Shown here: piece after piece, positions 33,469-41,089 of the stretch | Layout of the letters: the number at the start of each line of letters is the position of its first letter | How positions within the stretch are numbered: the stretch's first letter is position 1 | Assembly: GCA_016699405.1 (NCBI GenBank) | Contig: CP064972.1 | Coordinates: 3,627,501-3,691,500, forward strand | Origin: Holophagales bacterium | GTDB taxonomy: Bacteria > Acidobacteriota > Thermoanaerobaculia > Multivoradales > JAGPDF01 | Direction of reading: 5' to 3' | Length of the DNA: 64,000 nt | Notes under the pieces: model-generated | Told to the model about the DNA's origin: nothing | The model's database searches: none | Seen by the model: only the letters and a program-made list of their open reading frames with translations | Made by a program: the position numbers and the translations under genes

Positions 33469-34051
33469 CGCCGCGATGTCCGCCGACCCTGTTCCGCCCC
33501 CCGTGCCCGCTCCACCGCCCACCGCCACCGCCCACCGCGGGATGGCCAGGAAGGCACGCTATCTGCTCGTTTCGCTCGCCGTCCTCGCCCTCGACCAGTG
33601 GACGAAGTGGCTGGTAGAGCTCCACCTTCCCGAGCTCACCTCGCAACCGGTGATCCCCGGCGTCTTCCACCTCTCGCACGTTCGGAACACCGGCGTGGCC
33701 TTCGGCATGCTCGCCGCCCACGGGGCTTCGGGCGGGATGATCTGGCTGATCCTGCTCGGCGCTTCGGCGCTCACCGTCATCGCCTGGTTCTTCTGGCGCA
33801 CGCCGGCGAACGAACGCCTGCTGCTCGTAGCGCTCGCGCTCGTGCTCGGCGGAGCGGTCGGCAACCTCCTCGACCGCCTGGTCAGCGGAGGCGTCACCGA
33901 TTTCCTGCTGGTCTATCTCGGCTCCTACCACTGGCCGGATTTCAACGTCGCCGACATGGCGATCTCGATCGGCCTCGTGCTGCTGGTTCTCGATTCCTTT
34001 CGCTCGCCCACCCGGCCGTCGACCCCCGACGGAGTCGAGGTAGCCACCTGA
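33458..34051 (+). CDS. lspA: Lipoprotein signal peptidase
   Basis: This 197-residue inner-membrane aspartyl protease cleaves lipoprotein signal peptides. The catalytic aspartates lie in GNLLDRLVSGGVTDFL and FNVADMAISIG, and VRNTGVAFGML is a family block. Four transmembrane helices are evident. ATG 33458 leaves a Pro-rich 28-residue leader; ATG 33542 (MARKARYLL) would be the usual family length. Several lipoproteins in this window would be substrates. Confidence 0.93.
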   Translation: METDAAMSADPVPPPVPAPPPTATAHRGMARKARYLLVSLAVLALDQWTKWLVELHLPELTSQPVIPGVFHLSHVRNTGVAFGMLAAHGASGGMIWLILLGASALTVIAWFFWRTPANERLLLVALALVLGGAVGNLLDRLVSGGVTDFLLVYLGSYHWPDFNVADMAISIGLVLLVLDSFRSPTRPSTPDGVEVAT

Positions 34052-35073
34052 CCCAATCCACGACGAGAGACCTGGACGCCACGGCGACGCCGGCCGGTGC
34101 GGCCGCGGTCGAGCGCCGGCGCCTCGACGTCCCCGACGACGCGCAGGGCGAACGGCTCGACCGTTTCCTGGCACGCACCCTCGAGGTTCCGCGCAACCAG
34201 GTTCAGCGATGGATCGACGAGGGTCGGGTCGAGATCGGCGCGCGGACAGCGCGTGCCTCGGAGCTCTTGCGCGCCGGCGCCGAGATCCGCTGGACCCCTC
34301 CCCCGCCCCCGAGCGCCGGCATCGATCCCGAGGCCGGCGACCTGCGCCTGCTGTACGAGGATTCCTGGCTGGTGGCGGTCGACAAGCCGCCCGGCCTGGC
34401 CGTTCACCCCGGCGCGGGGCGAAGCCGAGGAACCCTGGCCCATCATCTCCTCGAACGCTTTCCGGAGATCAGCGGCGTCGGCGGCCCGGGCCGACCCGGG
34501 ATCGTCCATCGGCTCGACATCGGGACGAGCGGTGTCCTGGTGGTCTCGCGCACCGCCGAGGCATACCGGATCCTGACCCGCCAGTTCGCGTCCCGCGGCA
34601 TCGGCAAGCGCTATCTCGCCGTGGTCTGGGGTTGCCCGGAGCCGGCTGCGGGTCGGATCGAGGCGCCGATCGCCCGCCATCCGGTGCGACGCAAGGAGAT
34701 GGCCGTGGTGGCTCGCGGCAGGGCGGCCGTCACCGACTATCGAACGATCGCGCGAGCCGGGGGCGTCGCCCTTCTGGAGGTCCGGATCGAAACGGGCAGA
34801 ACGCACCAGATCCGCGTCCACCTGCGACATCGCGGTTGGCCGATCGTCGGCGATCCGACCTACGGAGAGGAGCGGTGGAAGGCGGTGCGCGACCCCACGC
34901 GCCGAGGGGCGCTGCGTGCGTTCACCCGGCCGGCCCTGCATGCCTGGAGGCTGGAGCTGACGCACCCGGGAAGCGGCGCCCGGCTCCATCTCGAAGCTCC
35001 TCCCCCCGACGATCTGCGCGACCTCTGGCAGGTCGCCAGCGAGACGAGTTGGCCTGACCTCCCGGCGCGCTGA
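34048..35073 (+). CDS. rluD: RluD-type 23S rRNA pseudouridine synthase, probable CTG start
   Basis: This protein of about 341 residues has an S4 RNA-binding domain (about 28-80: ERLDRFLARTLEVP, WIDEGRVEIG) and an RluA-type catalytic domain. The catalytic Asp is in VHRLDIGTSGVLVV, and GRTHQIRVHLRHRGWPIVGDPTYG is present. It converts uridines of large-subunit rRNA to pseudouridine. No ATG, GTG or TTG lies in frame between deep inside lspA and the middle of the S4 domain. The best start is CTG 34048, which overlaps the lspA TGA as CTGA, like the ATGA/GTGA/TTGA junctions elsewhere. A sequencing error is the alternative. Confidence 0.88.
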   Translation: MTQSTTRDLDATATPAGAAAVERRRLDVPDDAQGERLDRFLARTLEVPRNQVQRWIDEGRVEIGARTARASELLRAGAEIRWTPPPPPSAGIDPEAGDLRLLYEDSWLVAVDKPPGLAVHPGAGRSRGTLAHHLLERFPEISGVGGPGRPGIVHRLDIGTSGVLVVSRTAEAYRILTRQFASRGIGKRYLAVVWGCPEPAAGRIEAPIARHPVRRKEMAVVARGRAAVTDYRTIARAGGVALLEVRIETGRTHQIRVHLRHRGWPIVGDPTYGEERWKAVRDPTRRGALRAFTRPALHAWRLELTHPGSGARLHLEAPPPDDLRDLWQVASETSWPDLPAR

Positions 35074-35109
35074 CTCCGCGCCGCTCGGGGGCGCGCATCC
35101 GCGACGACC

Positions 35110-35694
35110 TCAGCGGGGCGCGTCCGTCGGTGCGTTCGGACCTTTCCCGGGGCGTTCCTTCCCCCCGCGATCCTTCGACGACTGGCGGCCAGCCGCCCCG
35201 TCCGCCGGTGGCACCGCCGCAGCGGCGTCCGGAGTCGACGCTTCGGCCGGTGCGCTGGCCTCACCCGGCTTTCCATTCGTGGCGGACGCCTTGGGAGCAG
35301 CAGCCCGGTCGGCGGGAGTCTCGTGCATCACCACTCGTCCCGAAAGGAACGCCCCTTCGGCGACGACGACACGCGGAGCCGTGAGGTTGCCCTCCACCGA
35401 GCCACCGGCCAGGAGCTCGATCCGCTCGAGTCCGCGGACATCGCCGATGACCCGGCCGGCGACACGCACGCCGCGGGCCACCACCTCGCCGCGCACCGCT
35501 CCGCTCGCGCCGATCAGGAGGTGCCCCCCGAGTCGGACCTCTCCTTCGAGCTCCCCGTCGATGACGACTTCCATGTCGCCTTCGATTCGCCCGACGATCC
35601 GGGTCCCTGTCGAGACGCGGGTCGCTCCGGGATCGAACGGCGTCGGGCGAAGTGGCGAAGCGGCGGGATCGGGAGCGCTGCTGAACCAGCCCAT
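35110..35694 (-). CDS. Bactofilin (polymer-forming cytoskeletal protein)
   Basis: This 194-residue protein's central domain (about 25-125) is a right-handed beta-helix of short repeated strands: GTRIVGRIEGDMEVVIDGELEGEV, GEVVARGVRVAGRVIGDV, SVEGNLTAPRVVVAEGAFLSGRV. This is the bactofilin fold, which self-assembles into filaments. The N-terminus is short and the last 65 residues are Ala/Pro/Lys-rich and disordered. GAGGAGACC precedes the ATG. Bactofilins shape cells or position proteins; no partner gene is adjacent. Confidence 0.93.
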   Translation of the reverse strand: MGWFSSAPDPAASPLRPTPFDPGATRVSTGTRIVGRIEGDMEVVIDGELEGEVRLGGHLLIGASGAVRGEVVARGVRVAGRVIGDVRGLERIELLAGGSVEGNLTAPRVVVAEGAFLSGRVVMHETPADRAAAPKASATNGKPGEASAPAEASTPDAAAAVPPADGAAGRQSSKDRGGKERPGKGPNAPTDAPR

Positions 35695-35750
35695 GGTCGG
35701 AGGTCTCCTCGCGGTCGGCCTGCGGAGCGGCGCTCCGGAGGCGTGGGGCC

Positions 35751-35780
35751 AAAATGACAGCGGCGCCCTCGCGGGCGCCG
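35751..35780 (-). terminator. Terminator behind tRNA-Gly(CCC)
   Basis: CGGCGCCC and GGGCGCCG (35761-35780) form a perfect 8-bp stem with a 4-base loop. On the minus strand it is followed by CTGTCATTTTGG, 18 bases after the tRNA 3' end. Confidence 0.65.
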
Positions 35781-35797
35781 GAGATCGACGAAAGGAA

Positions 35798-35873
35798 TGG
35801 AGCGGGCAACGGGATTCGAACCCGCGACATCAAGCTTGGGAAGCTTGCACTCTACCAACTGAGTTATGCCCGC
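35798..35873 (-). tRNA. tRNA-Gly (anticodon CCC)
   Basis: The acceptor arm is GCGGGCA with TGCCCGC, the discriminator is U, and CCA is encoded. The anticodon stem-loop GCTTCCCAAGC carries CCC and the T loop is TTCGAAT. It is a single gene with its own promoter and terminator. Confidence 0.95.
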
Positions 35874-35894
35874 CCGGGCTCTCTGCGACGAGCG

Positions 35895-35923
35895 ACGATA
35901 GCGCGGCTCCAGCAACCGGTCAA
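35895..35923 (-). promoter_or_regulatory. Promoter of tRNA-Gly(CCC)
   Basis: TTGACC (35923-35918) and TATCGT (35900-35895) on the minus strand are separated by 17 bases, 21 bases before the tRNA 5' end. Confidence 0.6.
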
Positions 35924-35942
35924 GGGAGCGAAGCGGCGGCGC

Positions 35943-35948
35943 TATACT
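35943..35948 (+). promoter_or_regulatory. -10 box TATACT of the gene starting at 35955
   Basis: TATACT is five of six to consensus and lies six bases before ATG 35955. Transcription would start at the ATG itself. It is back to back with the tRNA-Gly promoter. Confidence 0.5.
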
Positions 35949-35954
35949 CACGCC

Positions 35955-36230
35955 ATGAGCAACGTGGCGAGCCCCGAGCGCTCCGAGTTCCTCTACTTCT
36001 TCCCCGAGGAACAGGTGACCGGCGACCAGCTCCGCGAGATCCTGCGCGCGGGCAGTGCCGAACGACGCGCCTGGGCGATCTCTCACCTGCTGCGCTACGC
36101 CGAGTGGGAGGACATCTGGGCCTACGTCTCGCGGAACGAGGTGCGCGAGAGTTTCACCCATCTCGAGCTCCCCGATCCGCTCCGCCTCGCCTGGGCTCGC
36201 CTGCTCAAGCTCGAGAGCCTCGTCGACTGA
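35955..36230 (+). CDS. Small conserved-looking protein of unknown function
   Basis: This 91-residue soluble protein is acidic and helical. Recognisable stretches are FLYFFPEEQVTGDQLREIL, RRAWAISHLLRYAEWEDIW and SFTHLELPDPLRLAWARLLKLE. The composition and clear start behind a -10 box support a real gene. It resembles short helical proteins that accompany nucleotidyltransferase-like antitoxins in other bacteria, but no partner gene is here, so I assign no function. It is convergent with the pseudoprotease gene, 18 bases apart. Confidence 0.7.
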   Translation: MSNVASPERSEFLYFFPEEQVTGDQLREILRAGSAERRAWAISHLLRYAEWEDIWAYVSRNEVRESFTHLELPDPLRLAWARLLKLESLVD

Positions 36231-36248
36231 AGGCGAGAGCCTCGGTTC

Positions 36249-37121
36249 TCACGGCGCAGGCGCCGCCGCGCGTTCGGCGAGCATCGCCTCGGCTCGCTTC
36301 GTGGCTTCGCCGACCAGGCCGCGAACGCGATCGGCAGGCAGGAGGAAGGCACCCAGCCGCGCGTTCTCTTGCCGCTGCCGCAGCGACGGCGAGAAGCCGG
36401 TGAACTCGCCCATCCCCCCCGCCGAGCCGTCAGGGACCCGCGACAGCACGGTGACCAGGACGCCGACCGGGCGACCCGTCAGGTCGAAGAGCGGCAGGCC
36501 GAAGCTCGACACCACTCCATCCAGGATCCACGCCTCGCGCGGTTTGCCGATCTTGCCCGCCAGCCGGGCCGTCTCGAAGTAGCTGGCGCCGTCGAAGGCG
36601 CCGCCGAGACGGGAAACGGCCACCACGCGCTGACCGAGCTCGCCACGGGTACCCGCGGCGAAGTCGACGTACGGCAACGGCTCGGCCGGCGGCGGGTCGA
36701 GCTGCAGGAACGCGATATCAAGATCCGCGTCGCTCGCCACCAGGATGGCGGAGAGGTCTCGGTCGCTTCCCGGGAGCGTGACGCGAATCCCGGTCGGCGC
36801 CACCTGCACCTGGAATCCGCTCTCGCTTCGGCCCTGCGCGGCGAAGGCCTCCGACCAGCGCACCGCGGACAGATGGGAGTTCCACAGCACGATGAGCCCG
36901 CGCGGACCGACCAATGCGCCACGCGCCTCGGCAACGCTCTCCTGCTCCTCGCGCTCTCCGCCCGACCCGATCGAGATCCGCAGTCGAGCCTTCACCGAGA
37001 CGATCGACGGCGCGACGCGCTCGACCAGCCGGGCGAGCGCGCTCGTCTCGTCCTCGGCGAAGGCCGGCGCACCAATCAGTTGGACGACGAGGAGGGCGAG
37101 GAGGACTGCGCGTCGCGACAT
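36249..37121 (-). CDS. HtrA-like trypsin-fold protein lacking the catalytic serine
   Basis: This 290-residue exported protein has a signal peptide of about 22 residues (ending APAFAE) and one trypsin-like domain, with no PDZ domain. Compared with the upstream HtrA, the His (His83 in LWNSHL) and Asp (Asp135 in DLDIAFLQL) are kept, but GNSGGPLVD is replaced by SSFGLPLFD. Phe207 therefore stands where the nucleophile serine should be. It is probably a pseudoprotease that binds or regulates. ATG 37121 lies inside the last 46 bases of the upstream HtrA gene, so the two are co-expressed. An extension of the frame to 37316 lies inside that gene and was rejected. Confidence 0.78.
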   Translation of the reverse strand: MSRRAVLLALLVVQLIGAPAFAEDETSALARLVERVAPSIVSVKARLRISIGSGGEREEQESVAEARGALVGPRGLIVLWNSHLSAVRWSEAFAAQGRSESGFQVQVAPTGIRVTLPGSDRDLSAILVASDADLDIAFLQLDPPPAEPLPYVDFAAGTRGELGQRVVAVSRLGGAFDGASYFETARLAGKIGKPREAWILDGVVSSFGLPLFDLTGRPVGVLVTVLSRVPDGSAGGMGEFTGFSPSLRQRQENARLGAFLLPADRVRGLVGEATKRAEAMLAERAAAPAP

Positions 37122-39199
37122 GGTTCTCCCGGGCGGACCGGTTCGAGGAAAAGGAACTGCGTGAGGGAGCCGCGGCGCACGAAGAGCTCGACCGTGCAGG
37201 TACGCTCGGCCCGCAGCGCCGCCAACGCCTTCATCAGGCTGGCGGCATCGGAAACATTGCGCCCGCCGGCGCGCAGGACGATGTCGTCGGTGCGCAGTCC
37301 GGCGAGCTGCGCCCACCCTCCGGAGGTGGCCTCCACGACCAGGGCACCGCGCTGCTCCTCGCCGACATGCAACCGCAGACGGTCGAAGGCAGTCAGATCG
37401 CGAGCTGCGATCTCGAGCTCGTCGTCGCGCTCGAGACGTGCCTGCCCGGGATCTTCGGGTCGCGCTTCGAGCTCGACCGCGAGCTGAATGGCACTCATCC
37501 CGGCCGAGGTGTGGCGCAGCAGGTCGAAACGCACCGCCGATCCGATCGGACGCTCTTCGATGCGGTGCTGCAAGTCCTCCGACTCCTGGACCCGCGCGGC
37601 GGAGAGCGGCTCGCCGTCGAGCGCCGTCAGGATATCTCCCGTCGCCAGCCCGGCGCGCTTGGCCGCTCCGCCGTCGAAGACCTCGGTGACGCGGAACCCG
37701 CGTCGCTCGGCGAGCCCCAGAGCCGTGGCGATCTCGGGAGTCACCACCTGCGTGCGCAAGCCAAGCCAGGCACGCGGCAGCTCACCGCCCCAGAGTCGCC
37801 CCGGCGGGACCTCGAGCTGAACGGTCGCCAGCACACTCTCTCGGCCGCGACGAAGCTCCAGCAGCAACGGAGCGCTGCGATCCGCCTTCTCCAGTGCGGC
37901 GGTGAGGTCCTCGAGACGCGCGAGCGGCAGACCGGCGGCCACCAGGAGGACGTCGCCCGGCTGCAGTTGCGGTCGCGCGCGCGAGGCCGGCGCACCCGAA
38001 CGCAAGCCCGTGACGAGCAGGCCCTCCTTCGTCGCCAGCCGGTTGGCGAGGACCATCGGGCCGGTCACCTCCTGCGCCGTCAGGCCGAGCGAACGAAACT
38101 CCGCCTCGCTGCCGCGACCGCGCTCCATCGGCTCGGTGAGCAGCTCGAGCTGACGTCGGACCCCCGCCCGCTCGATCTCGACCGGCACCTTCCGGCCGAT
38201 CGGCAGGCTGGCGACGCGCTGCGAGAACGCCGGTAGCTCCTCGAAGAAGCGAACCGCGACCGGATGGCCGTCGAGGCCGAGCACGAGGTCGCCGGCGAGG
38301 AGGCCGCCACGCGCCGCTGGCGAGCCCTCGACGACCGCGGCAACCAGAGCACCCTGGTCCCTTCCCAACTTGTCGACCGGCAGCACGCTCAGCCCCAACC
38401 AGGCGCGACGGACCTCTCCCTGTTCGAGGGCCTGCGCGAGGACCTCGGCGGCCACGGGCGCCGGGATGGCGAAACCGAGCCCGGAACCACCGAGCTCGTT
38501 GATCCCGACGACGCGTCCGGCGAGATCGACGAGCGGCCCGCCGGAGTTACCCGGCAGGATGAGCGCATCGTGCTGAATCCAGGGAGTCAGGGTACCGGCG
38601 GCCTCGCCCGCGCCGAGATCGACCGGGACGAGCTCGGTCCCGGCGGCGTCGGTGAAGACCCGCCGAGGGTTCGAGACGATCCCGAGCGTCACCGAGGAGG
38701 CGAGCGCGAACGGGTTGCCGATGGCCAGCACCGGATCTCCGACCTTCAGCGCGACACGACGGTCGAGCTCGGCGTAGGCGAAGCGGCGAGGCGAATGGGG
38801 GACCAGCCGCAACACCGAGAGGTCGGTGGCCGGATCGTGCAAGACGACTTCGCCGTCGAGAACTTCGCCCGTCGAGAGGGTGCCGCGGATCCGGATCGAA
38901 TCGCCGGCGACGTGGTAGTTCGTCAGCACGTGCCCCTGCGGCGTGACCACGACACCGCTGCCGGCGACCCGGAAGCGCTGGGCGCGCCCGTCGGCGTAGC
39001 GCTGCGAGACGATCGTCAGATTCACCAGTGCGGGGAGGACCTTCTCCACCGCAGCGTCCACCGCCGGGCGCAACGCCTCCGGGTCGCGGCGAGCGGCTGA
39101 GGGAATCTCGTTCGCCAGAGGGCCGTCCGACCAGACCCCGGGCGCCGACCCCAGGGCCAGCGTCAGGGCCAGCGACGTGACCCGCCCGTGCCCGGTCAA
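37076..39199 (-). CDS. Periplasmic HtrA/DegP-like serine protease with four PDZ domains
   Basis: This 707-residue protein has a short signal peptide (ends near SAPGVWS). A trypsin-like domain (about 45-245) has an intact triad: His96 in LTNYHVAG, Asp126 in ATDLSVL and Ser219 in GNSGGPLVD. Four PDZ-like domains follow (about 245-345, 370-470, 485-585, 600-690), twice the usual number. Such proteases degrade or refold damaged envelope proteins. The start is TTG 39199, which overlaps the TGA of the upstream gene (TTGA). The first in-frame alternative would remove the signal peptide. Confidence 0.88.
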   Translation of the reverse strand: MTGHGRVTSLALTLALGSAPGVWSDGPLANEIPSAARRDPEALRPAVDAAVEKVLPALVNLTIVSQRYADGRAQRFRVAGSGVVVTPQGHVLTNYHVAGDSIRIRGTLSTGEVLDGEVVLHDPATDLSVLRLVPHSPRRFAYAELDRRVALKVGDPVLAIGNPFALASSVTLGIVSNPRRVFTDAAGTELVPVDLGAGEAAGTLTPWIQHDALILPGNSGGPLVDLAGRVVGINELGGSGLGFAIPAPVAAEVLAQALEQGEVRRAWLGLSVLPVDKLGRDQGALVAAVVEGSPAARGGLLAGDLVLGLDGHPVAVRFFEELPAFSQRVASLPIGRKVPVEIERAGVRRQLELLTEPMERGRGSEAEFRSLGLTAQEVTGPMVLANRLATKEGLLVTGLRSGAPASRARPQLQPGDVLLVAAGLPLARLEDLTAALEKADRSAPLLLELRRGRESVLATVQLEVPPGRLWGGELPRAWLGLRTQVVTPEIATALGLAERRGFRVTEVFDGGAAKRAGLATGDILTALDGEPLSAARVQESEDLQHRIEERPIGSAVRFDLLRHTSAGMSAIQLAVELEARPEDPGQARLERDDELEIAARDLTAFDRLRLHVGEEQRGALVVEATSGGWAQLAGLRTDDIVLRAGGRNVSDAASLMKALAALRAERTCTVELFVRRGSLTQFLFLEPVRPGEPCRDAQSSSPSSSSN

Positions 39200-40221
39200 C
39201 GTCCGTCGCCGTCGAGCAGGTTGCCGAGCGGCCCGAGGATCGAGCCCTCTTCGCGCCGCCTCCCGGCGGGCGCCCCGGCGGCAAAGACCCGGCTGGCCAG
39301 CCGGCTGAACGGCAGCGACTGCAGCCAGATCTTTCCGGGGCCGGTCAACGTCGCGAAGAACAAGCCCTCGCCGCCGAAGAGGAAGGTCTTGACGCCCTTC
39401 ACCATCTGGATGTCGTACTGGACCTGGGTCTCGAACGCCACGAGACAGCCGGTGTCGATGCGCATCGTCTCACCGGGAGCGAGCTGACGCTCGACGACGG
39501 CACCGCAGGCGTGCATGAAGGCGAGACCGTCGCCGTCGAGCCGCTGCAGGATGAACCCTTCGCCGCCGAACAGGCCGGCCCCCAGCTTGCGTTGCAGGGC
39601 GATACCCACCGAGATCCCCTTCGCCGCGCAGAGGAACGAGTCCTTCTGGCAGATCAAGGTGCCGCCGTGCTGCCGCAGGTCGACCGGGATGATGCTGCCG
39701 GGATAGGGCGCAGCGAAGGACACGCGCTGCCTCGTCCCGCCCTGGTTGGCGAACACCGTCATGAACAGCGACTCGCCGGTGAGCACGCGCTTGCCAGCCG
39801 ACATCAGCATGCCCATGAGGCCGCCGCTCCCACTCGCCGCCGAGCCGTCGCCGAAGATCGTCTCCATCTCGATTCCGGGATCCATGTAGAAGAAGGCGCC
39901 CGCCTCGGCCACGCACGCCTCGCCGGGATCGAGGGTGATCTCGACGAACTGCATCTCCTGGCCGAAGAGCTCGAAGTCGATCTCGTGGGCCACCGTCGCG
40001 CCGGCAGAGGGGGCCGCCCCCGCGGCCGGCATGGCTCCCGGGCGAGAGGAGAACTCGGCTCGTGCCGTCATCGGCTCCCAGTTCGCCATCCCCTGACAGA
40101 AGACGTGGGTTCGGCGTGGATCCAGGGTCCCGGACTGCACGCGTGCGACGATGCTCGAAAGCGGTAGCGGCCCTTCCTGCCGGCCGTCCACCGCCACGTA
40201 CCAGAGGCTGTCCTGTGTCAT
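39196..40221 (-). CDS. GYF_2 plus AIM24/TIGR00266 family protein
   Basis: This 341-residue protein has an N-terminal GYF_2 domain (about 1-60: LWYVAVDGRQEGPLPLSSIVARV, WEPM), which in other proteins binds proline-rich peptides. Residues about 78-315 form the AIM24/TIGR00266 beta-helix-like domain (VEITLDPGEACVAEAGAFFYMDPGIEM, GGLMGMLMSAGKRVLTGESLF, GGEGFILQRLDGDG). The cellular role of the bacterial family is unknown. It lies just upstream of the four-PDZ protease and is coupled to it by TTGA. GYF binding to the Pro-rich tails of neighbouring envelope proteins is possible but speculative. Confidence 0.85.
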   Translation of the reverse strand: MTQDSLWYVAVDGRQEGPLPLSSIVARVQSGTLDPRRTHVFCQGMANWEPMTARAEFSSRPGAMPAAGAAPSAGATVAHEIDFELFGQEMQFVEITLDPGEACVAEAGAFFYMDPGIEMETIFGDGSAASGSGGLMGMLMSAGKRVLTGESLFMTVFANQGGTRQRVSFAAPYPGSIIPVDLRQHGGTLICQKDSFLCAAKGISVGIALQRKLGAGLFGGEGFILQRLDGDGLAFMHACGAVVERQLAPGETMRIDTGCLVAFETQVQYDIQMVKGVKTFLFGGEGLFFATLTGPGKIWLQSLPFSRLASRVFAAGAPAGRRREEGSILGPLGNLLDGDGR

Positions 40222-40267
40222 GTCGCTCTCCTGTTGCTGGGGGCGCAGTGTACCAACGGTGGCGGCG

Positions 40268-41089
40268 CTAGCGCGCCGTCGCCGACTCGTCGAAGCGCAC
40301 TTCGAAGAGGGTCGGCCAGTACTTTCCGGTCAGCAGGAAGGTCTTGCGAGCCGGCACGTACGCGATCCCGTTGAGCACGTCCGCCTCTCGCCGCGCGTCA
40401 GCGTCGAGCAGCGACGAGCCGTCGACGACCACCTCGACTCGCCCCGTCGTCACGTCGATCCCCACGATCTCGTCGGTCATCCAGACGTTGGCCCACAACC
40501 GGCCCTCCGCCCACTCGAGCTCGTTGAGCGCCGGCAACGGCAGCCCGTCGCGTGTCACCCGGATCGAGCCGGTCTCCGCGAACGTCGAAGGGTCGCGGAT
40601 CGAGATGCGGTCGGTTCCGTCGCTCATCAGGAGCCGCGTGCCATCCGAGGTGAGCCCCCACCCTTCGCCACCGTAGCGACGCTCGCCGCGACGAGCGAAG
40701 GTCGGAAGGTCCCAGACGAGCAGGCGTTGCTCCTGCCAGGTCAGTTGCAAGAGCTCCTGCCCGTGGCGGGCGAGCCCCTCGGCGAAGAGGTCAGCCGGCA
40801 ATTCGACCCGGCGAAGGACGCGGCCGCTCGTCAAGTCGACTTCGCGCAGCGAGGACGCGCCGTAGAGGCCGGTCGACTCGAACAGTCGGCCCTCGCTCCA
40901 CACCAGCCCCTGCGTGAAGGCCGCGTGGTCGTGTGGATAGGTCGCCACCACCTGCGGCGAGATCCGACGCAGCGGCCGGGCTCCCGGCGGTACTCCACCG
41001 CTGCGGGCCGAGAGAGCCACGACCTGCAGGCCCAACGCCGCGAAAAACGCCAGCCAGCGGACGCGGCGACTCACGGGCCGACCGCGCAT
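40268..41089 (-). CDS. Glutaminyl-peptide cyclotransferase (bacterial/plant type)
   Basis: This 273-residue protein is exported or membrane-anchored through an N-terminal hydrophobic helix (about 10-28). The rest is a beta-propeller of the PF05096 glutamine cyclotransferase family: YPHDHAAFTQGLVWSEGRLFESTGLYGASSLREVDL, WGLTSDG, LNELEWAEGRLWANVWMTDEIVGID and LNGIAYVPARKTFLLTGKYWPTLFEV. It converts N-terminal glutamine of exported proteins to pyroglutamate. The start ATG lies inside the end of the metalloprotease gene (19-base overlap), so the two are co-expressed. Confidence 0.93.
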   Translation of the reverse strand: MRGRPVSRRVRWLAFFAALGLQVVALSARSGGVPPGARPLRRISPQVVATYPHDHAAFTQGLVWSEGRLFESTGLYGASSLREVDLTSGRVLRRVELPADLFAEGLARHGQELLQLTWQEQRLLVWDLPTFARRGERRYGGEGWGLTSDGTRLLMSDGTDRISIRDPSTFAETGSIRVTRDGLPLPALNELEWAEGRLWANVWMTDEIVGIDVTTGRVEVVVDGSSLLDADARREADVLNGIAYVPARKTFLLTGKYWPTLFEVRFDESATAR

